From positions 1 through 13,002 of the forward strand of contig JAEUJR010000746.1 of the NCBI GenBank assembly GCA_016793585.1: a stretch of DNA of 13,002 bases, read 5' to 3'. A program made the translations under genes and the position numbers. Each line of letters starts with the position of its first letter. Position 1 is the stretch's first letter. Under the pieces are notes generated by a model. The model worked only from the letters and a program-made list of their open reading frames with translations. It was not told the DNA's origin and searched no databases. Positions 5,819-13,002 of the stretch are shown here, one piece after another. This stretch comes from Archangium sp. GTDB taxonomy: Bacteria; Myxococcota; Myxococcia; Myxococcales; Myxococcaceae.

Positions 5819-7144
5819 TCAGGGACACGCTGCCGGCCGCGTGCCTTCACCCCAGACGATGTGCGTGATGGGGTGACTGCCGACGTAGCTGCCACTCGCG
5901 AGCTCGTCCCACGTGAGGCCGTCGTTGCTCCGGTAGAAGCGCTGGCTCGTGTACCAGGTTTGCCAGCCACCATTGACGGCCACGAACGTTCCCCCCGGGC
6001 TGCGGGCGACGGCGCCGATGAGGGGCCCACCACCCGACACGGCCGCGCCATTGCGCCGCAGGCTCGTGGCGGCCGACGTCCACGTCATGCCGTCGGGGCT
6101 GCGGAGCACCCGGCGCTGATTCGACACCGTGCCCCACGTCATGAACTCGGTGCCCGTCCACAGCAGGCGTGAGTCGATGGTGCCGCCGGTCTGATGCTCC
6201 GTCCACGTGAGGCCGTTGTCGGTGCTGCGGCAGGCAACGCCGTCACCACCGAGAATGACCAGCACGCCATTTCCGCTCGCGACGCCCCCTTCCCACTGAA
6301 TGTTTGCACCGCACGTCGATGGATAGGTTTGAGGCGCGCGCCACGTCATCAAGTCGCTGCTCACCATCGCGGTGTTCGAGTCGGCGACGACGACGTAGAC
6401 GCCCTGCCCCGTTCCACCCGCGCCGCCGCGGCGCACGTTCCACACCGCCTGCCCTGCTGCCATGAGGTTCGCCGTGCCCGCCGACGTCCACGTACGGCCA
6501 TCGTCGCGAGAGACCTTGCCCGACCGTGACGCGGCGAAGAGCGTTCCATCGAGGCCCACCGCCATGCTCGCGAAGTTGGAGCCCTGGTCGACGACGCTCC
6601 AGTTCACCCCATCGGCGCTGCGGCGAATCACGCCGGGGTCGCCCCACCCCCAGTTGCCGACGAAGCCCGCGCGCGGCGTGAACGCCACCCCACGGCCTGC
6701 GCCGTACTTGTGATCGCAGTCAGAGCTGCCGCCATCGGGCGCGCTGGTGAAGCACCTGATCTCATCATTGTCAGAACGATTGCCAACCCAGGTGCGCCCG
6801 TCGTCACAGCTCACGATGGAGCGATTGACATGCCCGATGGCAACGAAGAGCCCGCTCGCACCCGCGTCGACCGAGCCCGCCGCGCCACCAGCCGCGCTGC
6901 CACCCGCGTTGACGACGCCGCCCGCGCTCCCGCCGGCCGAGGCCGTGCCACCGCCCGTCGCCGCTCCACCCGCGACCGAGCCACCCGCCGTGACGGTGCC
7001 TCCTGCCGCCGAGCCGGTGCCTCCTGCCGACGCACCGCCGCCGCCGGCCGCGCTGCCGCCACCCGACGGCGCCGGGTCGCTCACCATGGCGTCACACGCG
7101 CACAGAGCCAACACCAGCACCGCGCCAAAGAACCGGACCACCAT
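5819..7144 (-). CDS. Lipoprotein with Gly/Ala/Ser linker and seven Asp-box (BNR) repeats
   Basis: The product is 441 residues. The signal peptide ends in the lipobox LCAC with lipid Cys17. A flexible linker (27-96) of Gly, Ala, Ser, Thr and Val precedes a repeat domain with seven Asp-box-like motifs of the form S-x-D-G-x-T-W. They lie at about 112-119 (SCDDGRTW), 176-182 (SADGVNW), 212-219, 262-268 (degenerate, SSDLMTW), 307-314, 349-355 and 406-412 (SNDGLTW). Spacing of about 36-64 residues fits one motif per blade of a seven-bladed beta-propeller, as in BNR/sialidase-like and Ycf48-like proteins. No sialidase catalytic residues are recognisable, so a binding role is more likely. ATG 7144 has GAGGAG just upstream. 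It starts 8 bp after the DUF1552 stop codon, and the ribosome binding site overlaps that stop, so translation is probably coupled. It should sit on the cell envelope. Confidence 0.9.
   Translation of the reverse strand: MVVRFFGAVLVLALCACDAMVSDPAPSGGGSAAGGGGASAGGTGSAAGGTVTAGGSVAGGAATGGGTASAGGSAGGVVNAGGSAAGGAAGSVDAGASGLFVAIGHVNRSIVSCDDGRTWVGNRSDNDEIRCFTSAPDGGSSDCDHKYGAGRGVAFTPRAGFVGNWGWGDPGVIRRSADGVNWSVVDQGSNFASMAVGLDGTLFAASRSGKVSRDDGRTWTSAGTANLMAAGQAVWNVRRGGAGGTGQGVYVVVADSNTAMVSSDLMTWRAPQTYPSTCGANIQWEGGVASGNGVLVILGGDGVACRSTDNGLTWTEHQTGGTIDSRLLWTGTEFMTWGTVSNQRRVLRSPDGMTWTSAATSLRRNGAAVSGGGPLIGAVARSPGGTFVAVNGGWQTWYTSQRFYRSNDGLTWDELASGSYVGSHPITHIVWGEGTRPAACP
6857..7066 (-). repeat. Gly/Ala/Ser low-complexity linker coding region
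   Basis: This encodes about 70 residues just after the lipidated N-terminus, built from imperfect AGGS, AAGG and TAGG units about 6-9 residues long. Such linkers let a lipoprotein domain reach away from the membrane. Its DNA is a run of GCC/GGC/GGT-type codons and may vary in length between strains. Confidence 0.7.
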
Positions 7145-7152
7145 GTCACTCC

Positions 7153-8712
7153 TCACGCGATGGACAACAACGGCAACCGCTCACCCGCCACGCTCCACAC
7201 CTGCTGCGGATAAGCCTGGGCAGCGTTGATGCTCTGCCATTGCACGTTCATGTAATTGTAGTCGGGGTAGCCACCGTTGACGGCCGGCTTTTCCCACTCG
7301 TTCTTCGGAACACCCATCGTCTGCAGCACGGTGCCCAGCCACTGGTGCCAGAGCAGCCCCGGGCGCGTGATGATGTTCATCTCGTTCGCCGCTTCGAAGC
7401 GCAGGTTCAGGTTGCGGTAGTCGACGCCGATGCCCGTGGCCAGCCGCCCACCCGCGCCGCCGAAGCCCACCACCGCCGCGTCGCGGTAGTCGTGCGTGCG
7501 CTGGCCACACTCCTGCGTCCAACAGACCATCGCCTGGTCGAGCAGCGTCTTGCCCGTGCCCACCGTCACGCCGTCGAGCTTCGCCGCGAGGTCGAGGAAG
7601 ATGTCCTTGAAGAACGCGTTGTACGAGTGCCACAGCACGTCCTGGCGCAGGCCATCGGCGGCGTCGGCCTGGTGCGCGACGTCTTGATGCCAGTCGCCAG
7701 CGTACGTCGACAGGTTCGGGTTGATGAGCCCGACCGCAATGCGAGACATGCCGCAGGCAAAGGCAGCCACGATGAGGTCGTTCATCACGCGGTACCACGC
7801 GGCCTGCTCGACGGGGTTCTGCGCGAACGGCGGGTTGTACGTGACGGCTCCCGAGCCGGCCGTGGCGTAGGGCGCAGCTGGAGCCGCAGGCGTCGTGCAC
7901 GTCGCCATGGTGTTGATGCGGCGCTGCAGCTCGCTCACGCGCTGAATGTGGTCGTCGAGGCGGTCGCGGTCGGCGCGCGAGAGCCGGGTGTTCGAACGCA
8001 GGCGCCGGTAGTTCTCGAGCACCTTGTCGACGATGGGGGCGCGCTGCTGTGCACCGGTCGAGGGGAAGAGCCGCCGGAACAGGTTCTGCGGTGAGTCGGC
8101 GGTGGCGGTGATCTCCTGAATCGCCCCGCTGCGGGTGTCGGGGTTCTGCCACGCGTACGACATGCGGCCCGAGAGCACGATGACGCGCTCCCGAACGCCC
8201 GAGAGGTCCGTGTAGAACGAAGGGCTCCAGGCCATGAGCTGGTCGATGGTCGGCCGAATGGCGTTCATCTGCGCCGTCGTGCCGTCGCCACCGTTGCCGT
8301 CGTTGCGGGCGAAGTTGCCGAGGTGGCCGCCGGTGTGGTGCCCGAAGTACCAGGGCACGTCGAGCCCGCGCGCGACCCACATCTTGTTCTTCAGCGTCTC
8401 GGTGAAGCGGGCCTCGGGCGCCGAGAGCACCGGCGAGATGCTGGCGTTGCCACCGGCCAGCGTGCGCGTCAGCGGGAAGCTGCGAATCTCGCGGCCGCCG
8501 TACATCTGCCTCGTCACCCCCGTGGCGGGCGCGGTGGGCACCATGAAGCGCTCCCAGGCGGCGCCGTGGTGCGTGCCCAGGTTCACGAAGTACCGCTGCT
8601 CGAGCATGCCCTGCGCCTGCGCGTCAGACGCCTTCAACAACGACGGCAACGCCGGAATCGCGACCGTCGCGCCCAGCCCTTTGAGCACCCACCGGCGGCT
8701 GAGCTGATTCAT
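7153..8712 (-). CDS. Tat-exported DUF1552 family protein
   Basis: The product is 519 residues, near the upper end for DUF1552 proteins. It begins with a twin-arginine signal: SRRWVLKG at 5-12, a hydrophobic stretch AIPALPSLL and an AQA cleavage region near 31-34. DUF1552 features include the RGLDVPWYFGHHTGGH segment (about 115-130, with His125, His126 and His130), a central acidic-aromatic region, a His-rich segment with WHQDVAHQADA, a late VGFGGAGGRLATG loop, and a final WHQWLGTVLQTMGVP helix. Biochemical function is not established. Tat export suggests it folds in the cytoplasm, perhaps with a metal or cofactor. The pairing with an upstream DUF1592-type gene is recurrent in myxobacteria and planctomycetes-like genomes. 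The start codon overlaps the stop of that gene (ATGA, 8709-8712), so the two are probably translated together. Confidence 0.94.
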   Translation of the reverse strand: MNQLSRRWVLKGLGATVAIPALPSLLKASDAQAQGMLEQRYFVNLGTHHGAAWERFMVPTAPATGVTRQMYGGREIRSFPLTRTLAGGNASISPVLSAPEARFTETLKNKMWVARGLDVPWYFGHHTGGHLGNFARNDGNGGDGTTAQMNAIRPTIDQLMAWSPSFYTDLSGVRERVIVLSGRMSYAWQNPDTRSGAIQEITATADSPQNLFRRLFPSTGAQQRAPIVDKVLENYRRLRSNTRLSRADRDRLDDHIQRVSELQRRINTMATCTTPAAPAAPYATAGSGAVTYNPPFAQNPVEQAAWYRVMNDLIVAAFACGMSRIAVGLINPNLSTYAGDWHQDVAHQADAADGLRQDVLWHSYNAFFKDIFLDLAAKLDGVTVGTGKTLLDQAMVCWTQECGQRTHDYRDAAVVGFGGAGGRLATGIGVDYRNLNLRFEAANEMNIITRPGLLWHQWLGTVLQTMGVPKNEWEKPAVNGGYPDYNYMNVQWQSINAAQAYPQQVWSVAGERLPLLSIA

Positions 8713-10490
8713 CGCACGTCCCTCCGCTTGAACCCGGGCGCGAGCGCCACCGTCTTCAACACGTCAGCCACGGGCTTGCCGGCCAGCGCGTCTTGCTGCA
8801 GCGAGTCGAGCAGACAGGCATCCTTCACGTCGTCTTCCATTCTCTGAAAGGTGTACCGGAAATACTGGCGGGCGAAGCAGGTCTGAAATTCGCCCTTCAA
8901 CATCAATTCCTGCAACTCGGCCGCGTCGTCGATGTCTGAATAGTGGCCCGCGACGTTCGGCGGAGCGATGGTGCTCACCGGCTTGTCGAGCAGCACCGCG
9001 CCGGTCTCGGAGAAGAGGCGTTGGGCCGTGCGCACGCGCCCCATGGCGTCGAAGTTCTCGGTCACGAACCCGAGCGGGTTGAGCAGCCCGCGGTGACAGC
9101 CCTGGCACGTAGTGCCCGACTGCTCGGTGATGCGCTCGACCACTTCACGCGTCGTGAGGTCGGGGGCCAGCGGCAGCGGCGTGGCACCGGCTCCGGGCGG
9201 AGGCGGCGGCAGCTGGGTACAGAGCAGCCCGTTGCGAACCCGATACCCCTTCATCACCGGCCGCGTGTTGGCGCTGCCCGTGGCAAGAAAGGCGGCGCGC
9301 GTCAGCAGGCCGTGCCGCTCGGGCTGCGTGAACGACGGCGGCGTGCCCATGCCGTCCCACCGCGGCTGGCCGTAGAGCCTCGCGAGCGCGTCGGTGCGGG
9401 CGAAGAAGCGGCGGCTGGTGAGCAACTCGGCCACGGGCGCAGCGCGGCGGGTGACGTCACGCGCGTGCTCGAGCACCTCGGCGTTCATCTCTTCGTGCAG
9501 CGTCGCCGTCGGAATGTCGCGGTCGACGAAGGCATCGAACACCGTCGTACCCAGGCGGGTGTTGAGCGGCGGCAGCTCGTCGAGCCGCCACCACTGCCCG
9601 AAGAAGTCGTCGATGGCGCCGTCGGTGCGCGGGTCGGCGAAGAGCCGGTCGACCTGCGCGCGGTAGCCTGCTTCGGTGAGCAGCGAGCCGTCGGCGGCGG
9701 CGGCCAGCAGCGCGTCGTCGGGCATCGTCTGCCAGAAGTGAAACGACAGCCGGTTCGCGAGCGCGTACGCGTCGAGCGCCGTGGGGCCTGACGCGGCGGG
9801 GTCGCCCTCTTCGACGTGGTACAGGAATTGGGGCGAGGTGAGCATCAACCCGACGACGTCGGCGAGCACGGCGGCATCGACGGGCGTGGTGCCTGCGATC
9901 GACGAGTAGAACGTCACATCCTCCGGCGTCACGGGGCGGCGGTGCACCAGGCGGCCGAAGCGCGTGATGAAGTCGCGCAGGCACTGGGCGTCGTTCGCGG
10001 TGTTGGTGTCGGTCGCGCACGCGCCGACCAGCGCCCGGCGGCGGTTCACGCTCGAGGTCAGCTCACGGCCGATGGCGATGGCCACGTTGTACGAGGTGTC
10101 GACGTGGCCCTGCTGGAGCGCCTGGTCGAGGCGGCTGAAGCCACCGTGCTTCTCTCCTGGAACACCGACGAGCCGGTCTTCGGGAAATGGGCCCACCTCG
10201 TCACGCGCGACGTCCTGCACCGCGGTGAGGTCGGCCCCGCTCAAGCCCGAGCGCGCCACCACCTCGGTCAACGAGTTCACGTACTGGCGCCGGGTGAGCC
10301 GTCGCAGCGGCAGCTCGGTCGGCGTCTGCTGCGCGTCACAGGCGAACTTCGTCGGCTCGAAGGGCTGATCGACCTCGCCGCCGCCCGAGCCCGTCGAACC
10401 ACCACCCTGCCCGGTCGGCCGCTCCGCGACGCCTCCTTCGAACGTGCCGGTGCAGCCGAGCAGCAGGCAGGCGACGATGACGGTTCGCAT
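8709..10490 (-). CDS. DUF1592/DUF1588/DUF1585 multidomain lipoprotein with CxxCH motif
   Basis: The product is 593 residues. The lipobox LLGC has lipid Cys13, followed by a short Gly/Ser linker (about 24-40). Domains in order: a DUF1587-like start (PLRRLTRRQYVNSL, 61-74); a DUF1595-like segment (CLRDFITRFGRLVHRRPVTPE, 170-190); DUF1592 (about 210-340, with LTSPQFLYHVEEG and ANRLSFHFWQTMPD); DUF1588 (about 390-490, with RHGLLTRAAFLATG and CQGCHRGLLNPLGFVTENFDAMG); and DUF1585 (about 510-590). The CxxCH at 462-466 could bind haem or act as a redox or metal site; a single one is normal for DUF1588, and covalent haem attachment is not proven. ATG 10490 has GGAG 6 nt upstream and begins the signal peptide. 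A TATCAT hexamer (minus strand, 10521-10526) is a weak -10 candidate. It is the first gene of the leftward operon. Function unknown. Confidence 0.94.
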   Translation of the reverse strand: MRTVIVACLLLGCTGTFEGGVAERPTGQGGGSTGSGGGEVDQPFEPTKFACDAQQTPTELPLRRLTRRQYVNSLTEVVARSGLSGADLTAVQDVARDEVGPFPEDRLVGVPGEKHGGFSRLDQALQQGHVDTSYNVAIAIGRELTSSVNRRRALVGACATDTNTANDAQCLRDFITRFGRLVHRRPVTPEDVTFYSSIAGTTPVDAAVLADVVGLMLTSPQFLYHVEEGDPAASGPTALDAYALANRLSFHFWQTMPDDALLAAAADGSLLTEAGYRAQVDRLFADPRTDGAIDDFFGQWWRLDELPPLNTRLGTTVFDAFVDRDIPTATLHEEMNAEVLEHARDVTRRAAPVAELLTSRRFFARTDALARLYGQPRWDGMGTPPSFTQPERHGLLTRAAFLATGSANTRPVMKGYRVRNGLLCTQLPPPPPGAGATPLPLAPDLTTREVVERITEQSGTTCQGCHRGLLNPLGFVTENFDAMGRVRTAQRLFSETGAVLLDKPVSTIAPPNVAGHYSDIDDAAELQELMLKGEFQTCFARQYFRYTFQRMEDDVKDACLLDSLQQDALAGKPVADVLKTVALAPGFKRRDVR

Positions 10491-10709
10491 CGTGAACTCC
10501 GGAACGCGGGGGATTTCGCGATGATACCGGCTTTGCGTGCGGCGGCTCGGTTCCTCCACTGTGCCTCGTGAAGGTTCATGTGGGTGCTGGTCGCCGGCTC
10601 GCATCGTGGGTTCGATCCACAGCCCTGGCGCCACGGCTCACCAAATGCGCACGCGAAAAAGGGGCCGCTGCATCAGCCCTTCGCATTCACCAACTCACCG
10701 GAGACACAC

Positions 10710-11105
10710 ATGGGACTCGCCGAGAAGCGCTGGGTGCTGGAGCGGAAGAAGGCAGACGAAGAGACGTTCGTGGCGCAGCTGAAGTCGGTCGCGCAGGCCG
10801 AGGTGCCGGTGGAGATCGACTGGGAGGGCTTCAGCGGCAACATCACCGACGCGCAGTACATCTCGCACGACAGCTATGGCCTGCCCAACCTCATCAAGGC
10901 GCTCAAAGACGTCACCGTCGACGACCTGGGCAAAGAAGCCGTGAAGGGCGGCCTCAAGAAGGTCGTCATCAAGCCGGCCGCAGCCGAGCAGGCGCGCTTC
11001 GTCTTCGAGGGCGGCGTGATTCAGTGGCACGCGTACTTCGGCGGCTCGAGCTCGGGCTACATCTACGCCGACCAGATGAAGAAGACGATCGAAGCCGCGC
11101 TGTGA
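10710..11105 (+). CDS. Small soluble protein of unknown family
   Basis: The product is 131 residues, rich in Lys, Glu and Asp, with no signal peptide or membrane segment, so it is probably cytoplasmic. I do not recognise a family. The pattern suggests a compact alpha/beta fold: an N-terminal helix (about 3-30, AEKRWVLERKKADEETFVAQL), a VPVEIDWEGF strand region, a LPNLIKALKDVTVDDLGKEA helix, two strands (LKKVVIKPA and ARFVFEGGVIQWHAYF), a GGSSSGYIYADQ turn and a final helix. ATG 10710 has GGAG 6 nt upstream; the frame is open further upstream but lacks a credible start. It diverges from the DUF1592 gene across 219 bp, enough for two promoters. It lies 57 bp before the large gene downstream on the same strand, possibly in one transcript. 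It is real by its start signal, codon bias and composition. Confidence 0.85.
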   Translation: MGLAEKRWVLERKKADEETFVAQLKSVAQAEVPVEIDWEGFSGNITDAQYISHDSYGLPNLIKALKDVTVDDLGKEAVKGGLKKVVIKPAAAEQARFVFEGGVIQWHAYFGGSSSGYIYADQMKKTIEAAL

Positions 11106-11162
11106 GCGGTCGTGTGAATCGAGTGGCGCTGCTCGGCCACCACAGGCAGGATTCCGCGCGAC

Positions 11163-12839
11163 GTGGAGTCCCCGCCGCTTTCAGATGAGGTCATCTCTTC
11201 CATCGCCCGCTGCGTCGAGGCGATGGGTGATCTCGACCGTCTGCGCGACGAGCTCCACGGGCTGAGGCTGTCGTCAGACCCCCGCGCGCAGTTCGCGACG
11301 GCGTTGTTCGACCTCGACCGCGCGCGCCGTGGAGACCCCGAAGCGCGCAACGAGCTCATCGACGTCGCCGATCGCCTGCTCGTCTTCTGGCGCGAAGGCA
11401 GCGGCGTCGAGTTCGCCCGCGTGCACCCCGAGCTCGAAGAGCTGTGGGCCTCGGCGACGAGCCTGCTCGTCTCGTTCGAGCAGAAGCGGTTCAAGAAGGC
11501 GCTGGGCGCGTGCTGGGAGAGCCGCTCCAACGTCACGATGCTCAAAGAGGCCATCGAAGAGCTGCAGCCTGCCGGCAACCGGCGGGTGGAGTTCGCGCGC
11601 TGCCTCTACCACCTCGAGCTGGCGCGGCAGTTCGTCGACACCAGCCGCGCCGAGTTCGCGCGCCGCGCGGGGCTGTTGAGCGAGGCCTACCAGTCTGACG
11701 ACGTCGCGAAGGAGCTCGTGGGCGACGACCAGGGCCTCGAGCACCTCTGGCACGACCTCAAGCCGTACCTCGACGAGTTCTTCGAGATGATGGAAGAGCA
11801 GGCCGCGAAACGCGCCCGCGCTCAGGCCATCGCCGCTGCCGAGGCCGAGATCGCCTCGCGCCAGACGCCGCCCGGTGGCGTCGAACCGGCCCCGAGCGCG
11901 CCGCCGACCGAGCGCGTGAAGACCGACCCGGCGCTGGTGCCGCCGCCCGACCTCATCGAGCCCGAGATGATGGTCGAGCTCGCCGAGGCGCCGCAGGTGC
12001 CCAGCTTCCGCTCGTTGATGGCGAAGACCACCTCGGGCGAGCAGCCTGCCGTCGCGCCGCCTCCGCCGCCGAACACCACGCCGCCCGGCAGCTGGTTCCC
12101 GCCTGCTGCTGACGAGGCGGGCGACGAGGTCGACGTCATCGAGGCGCTCGAAGACGTGACGCCGCCGCCGCCCGCGCCCCTCGACCTCACGCCGCCCGGC
12201 CAGTGGGTGCCCGGCGCTGACGGCGACATCGAGATCGTCGAGGCCGACGAAGCGCCGTCGGGCCCACCACCACCGCCAGCCACCACGCCCGCCCGGGGCC
12301 TGCCCGCCGTGAAGCCGCGTCGGCAGATGCTCGACATCGTGCTCGAGGAGGACGACCCGGACCAGGCGACGATGGCCTTCTGGCAGTTCGCCACCAAGAC
12401 GCTCGACCTCTTGCCCGACCCGCGGCACCCGCGCCCGGCGACGCGCCTGCTCAACGTCGAGAGCCGCAGCGACCGCAAGAAGCTCACCGAGTACCTCGAG
12501 GCCGCCGCGCCGTACGCGCAGCAGAACGCCGACGCGCGCGCGTTCTCGTCGCTGCTGCGGCTGATGCTCGCCGGGCAGCTGAAAGAGAAGAGCCTGTTCG
12601 GCACGCCCAACGCCCGCCGCGCCGAGGCCTTCATGGAGGCGTTCTCGCTGCTCTCCACCAACCCGCGCGCCGCCGGCCACGGCGCCGTGTGGTTCGAGAT
12701 GGACGGGCCCGAGACCCTGGCCGCGCTGCAGCGTGGGCTCGCAGTGCTCGGCGACTACGTGACGTGGTGCGCCCAGCAACGCCGTGACCCGCTCGACCGC
12801 ACCGCGCAGGCCGAGTTCCTGGGCGGCTCAAGGGCCTGA
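11163..12839 (+). CDS. Large cytoplasmic protein with duplicated helical domain and Pro-rich linker, unknown function
   Basis: The product is 558 residues with no signal peptide or transmembrane helix. The N-terminal part is a tandem duplication: residues 24-107 and 124-213 share an L..L..E..L helix, then RxxFAxxLxxLxxAR (41-55 and 141-155), then LExLW near 91-95 and 192-196. A charged coiled-coil-like helix (about 205-235, EEQAAKRARAQAIAAAEAE) follows. A Pro-rich, acidic, probably disordered linker (about 235-385) holds two copies of a TPPGxW motif. A helical C-terminal domain (about 388-558) ends in AQAEFLGGSRA. I recognise no family. The shape, two helical modules joined by a disordered linker with repeated motifs, suggests an adaptor or scaffold, but this is inference. 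GTG 11163 has only a distant AGGA; ATG 11223 (residue 21) with GAGGCG upstream is an alternative. A sigma factor gene follows 58 bp downstream. Confidence 0.88.
   Translation: MESPPLSDEVISSIARCVEAMGDLDRLRDELHGLRLSSDPRAQFATALFDLDRARRGDPEARNELIDVADRLLVFWREGSGVEFARVHPELEELWASATSLLVSFEQKRFKKALGACWESRSNVTMLKEAIEELQPAGNRRVEFARCLYHLELARQFVDTSRAEFARRAGLLSEAYQSDDVAKELVGDDQGLEHLWHDLKPYLDEFFEMMEEQAAKRARAQAIAAAEAEIASRQTPPGGVEPAPSAPPTERVKTDPALVPPPDLIEPEMMVELAEAPQVPSFRSLMAKTTSGEQPAVAPPPPPNTTPPGSWFPPAADEAGDEVDVIEALEDVTPPPPAPLDLTPPGQWVPGADGDIEIVEADEAPSGPPPPPATTPARGLPAVKPRRQMLDIVLEEDDPDQATMAFWQFATKTLDLLPDPRHPRPATRLLNVESRSDRKKLTEYLEAAAPYAQQNADARAFSSLLRLMLAGQLKEKSLFGTPNARRAEAFMEAFSLLSTNPRAAGHGAVWFEMDGPETLAALQRGLAVLGDYVTWCAQQRRDPLDRTAQAEFLGGSRA
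11232..11801 (+). repeat. Internal tandem duplication of an ~85-residue helical unit
   Basis: The two units are at 11232-11483 and 11532-11801. At the protein level they align at an offset of 100-101 residues, sharing R-x-x-FA-x-x-L-x-x-L-x-x-AR and a later LExLW. Surrounding hydrophobic positions match, but the DNA does not look like a recent copy. Confidence 0.65.
12078..12254 (+). repeat. Two copies of a TPPGxW-acidic linear motif in the linker
   Basis: The copies span about residues 306-331 (TPPGSWFPPAAD, then acidic DVIEALE) and 343-364 (TPPGQWVPGAD, then acidic EIVEADE). Each joins TPPG-x-W-x-P with an AD and an acidic I/V-E-A-x-E stretch. A repeat of conserved Trp inside a disordered Pro-rich linker is typical of short binding motifs; a partner is not known. 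Confidence 0.55.
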
Positions 12840-12897
12840 TCTCGCTTCACTCTTCGCCGTCGCGCGACTTTCTCGTGGGCCCGGGGTTTCCATTCAC

Positions 12898-13002
12898 GTG
12901 CTGGTCGAAGACGACGACGCGCGGTTGATGGTGGCGGTGGGGCGCGGTGACAAGGCCGCGTTCAGCGTGCTGTTCGACCGGCACCAGGCAGGGGTGGTGC
13001 GC
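12898..13002 (+). CDS. ECF-type RNA polymerase sigma factor, N-terminal 35 codons (runs off right edge)
   Basis: Only the first 35 codons are present. They read VLVEDDDARLMVAVGRGD then KAAFSVLFDRHQAGVVR, matching the start of sigma-70 region 2 in ECF sigma factors (the DDxxLMxxVxxGDxxAFxxLFxxH pattern). Such proteins direct RNA polymerase to a small regulon, usually controlled by an anti-sigma factor. GTG 12898 is chosen because it starts just before the DD motif; GGGG lies 11 nt upstream, and ATG 12928 is too late. It is 58 bp after the previous gene, on the same strand. The sigma subgroup and any anti-sigma gene lie outside the window. Confidence 0.8.
   Translation, partial: MLVEDDDARLMVAVGRGDKAAFSVLFDRHQAGVVR

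Noticed and set aside
7181..8380. 399-codon minus-strand frame inside the DUF1552 gene
   Set aside because: It is an out-of-frame shadow, Arg/His/Ala-rich, while the DUF1552 frame has a clear Tat signal and family motifs.
10600..10640. tRNA-like T-arm (GTGGGTTCGATCCAC) between the divergent genes at 10490 and 10710
   Set aside because: The stem-loop is one base short of a proper T-arm, and I could not find a matching acceptor strand, D-arm or anticodon arm in the 70 bases before it.
11274..12779. 501-codon open frame on the minus strand opposite the duplicated-domain gene
   Set aside because: It is rich in Arg, Gly and His and has no domain logic, as expected for the antisense of a high-GC gene with strong codon bias. 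The plus strand shows a coherent protein.

Overview
The window is high-GC DNA with dense, often overlapping genes, many secreted lipoproteins and several families typical of Myxococcota (a MopE-type metal-binding lipoprotein with Cys-rich repeats, PEGA proteins, the DUF1592/DUF1552 pair). I read it as chromosomal DNA from a myxobacterium. This rests on gene content and style, not on a phylogenetic marker search. I see no mobile element, CRISPR array, rRNA or tRNA.

Left part, 1-2018, minus strand: the N-terminal 244 codons of recA run off the left edge. Upstream of it lie a possible SOS-type operator and a small inverted repeat, then a small TRL-like putative lipoprotein gene and a PEGA-domain membrane protein gene, which are probably co-transcribed. 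Only 28 bp from the PEGA start codon, and divergent from it, a large lipoprotein gene (2047-4698, plus) begins. It encodes a MopE-like metal-binding motif, six 8-cysteine repeats and a glycine-rich C-terminal part. A small zincin-like protein follows, with HLFGH where the catalytic HExxH would be expected. Its 3' end overlaps a convergent gene by 46 bp.

Middle part, 5189-10490, minus strand: four closely packed genes, apparently one operon read right to left. They encode a DUF1592/DUF1588/DUF1585 lipoprotein with a CxxCH motif, a Tat-exported DUF1552 protein (ATGA overlap), a lipoprotein with a Gly/Ala/Ser linker and seven Asp-box (BNR) repeats, and a RibD/DHFR-like reductase. The first three are predicted to leave the cytoplasm by Sec or Tat, so the operon looks like an exported surface or periplasmic module of unknown substrate. 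The reductase has no export signal and may simply share the transcript.

Right part, 10710-13002, plus strand: a small soluble protein of unknown family, then a 558-residue protein with an internally duplicated helical domain, a Pro-rich acidic linker that repeats a TPPGxW motif, and a C-terminal helical domain. The first 35 codons of an ECF-type sigma factor end at the right edge.

The best candidates for something undescribed are the duplicated-domain scaffold-like protein at 11163-12839, the three-gene exported DUF1592-DUF1552-propeller module, and the HLFGH zincin-like protein.
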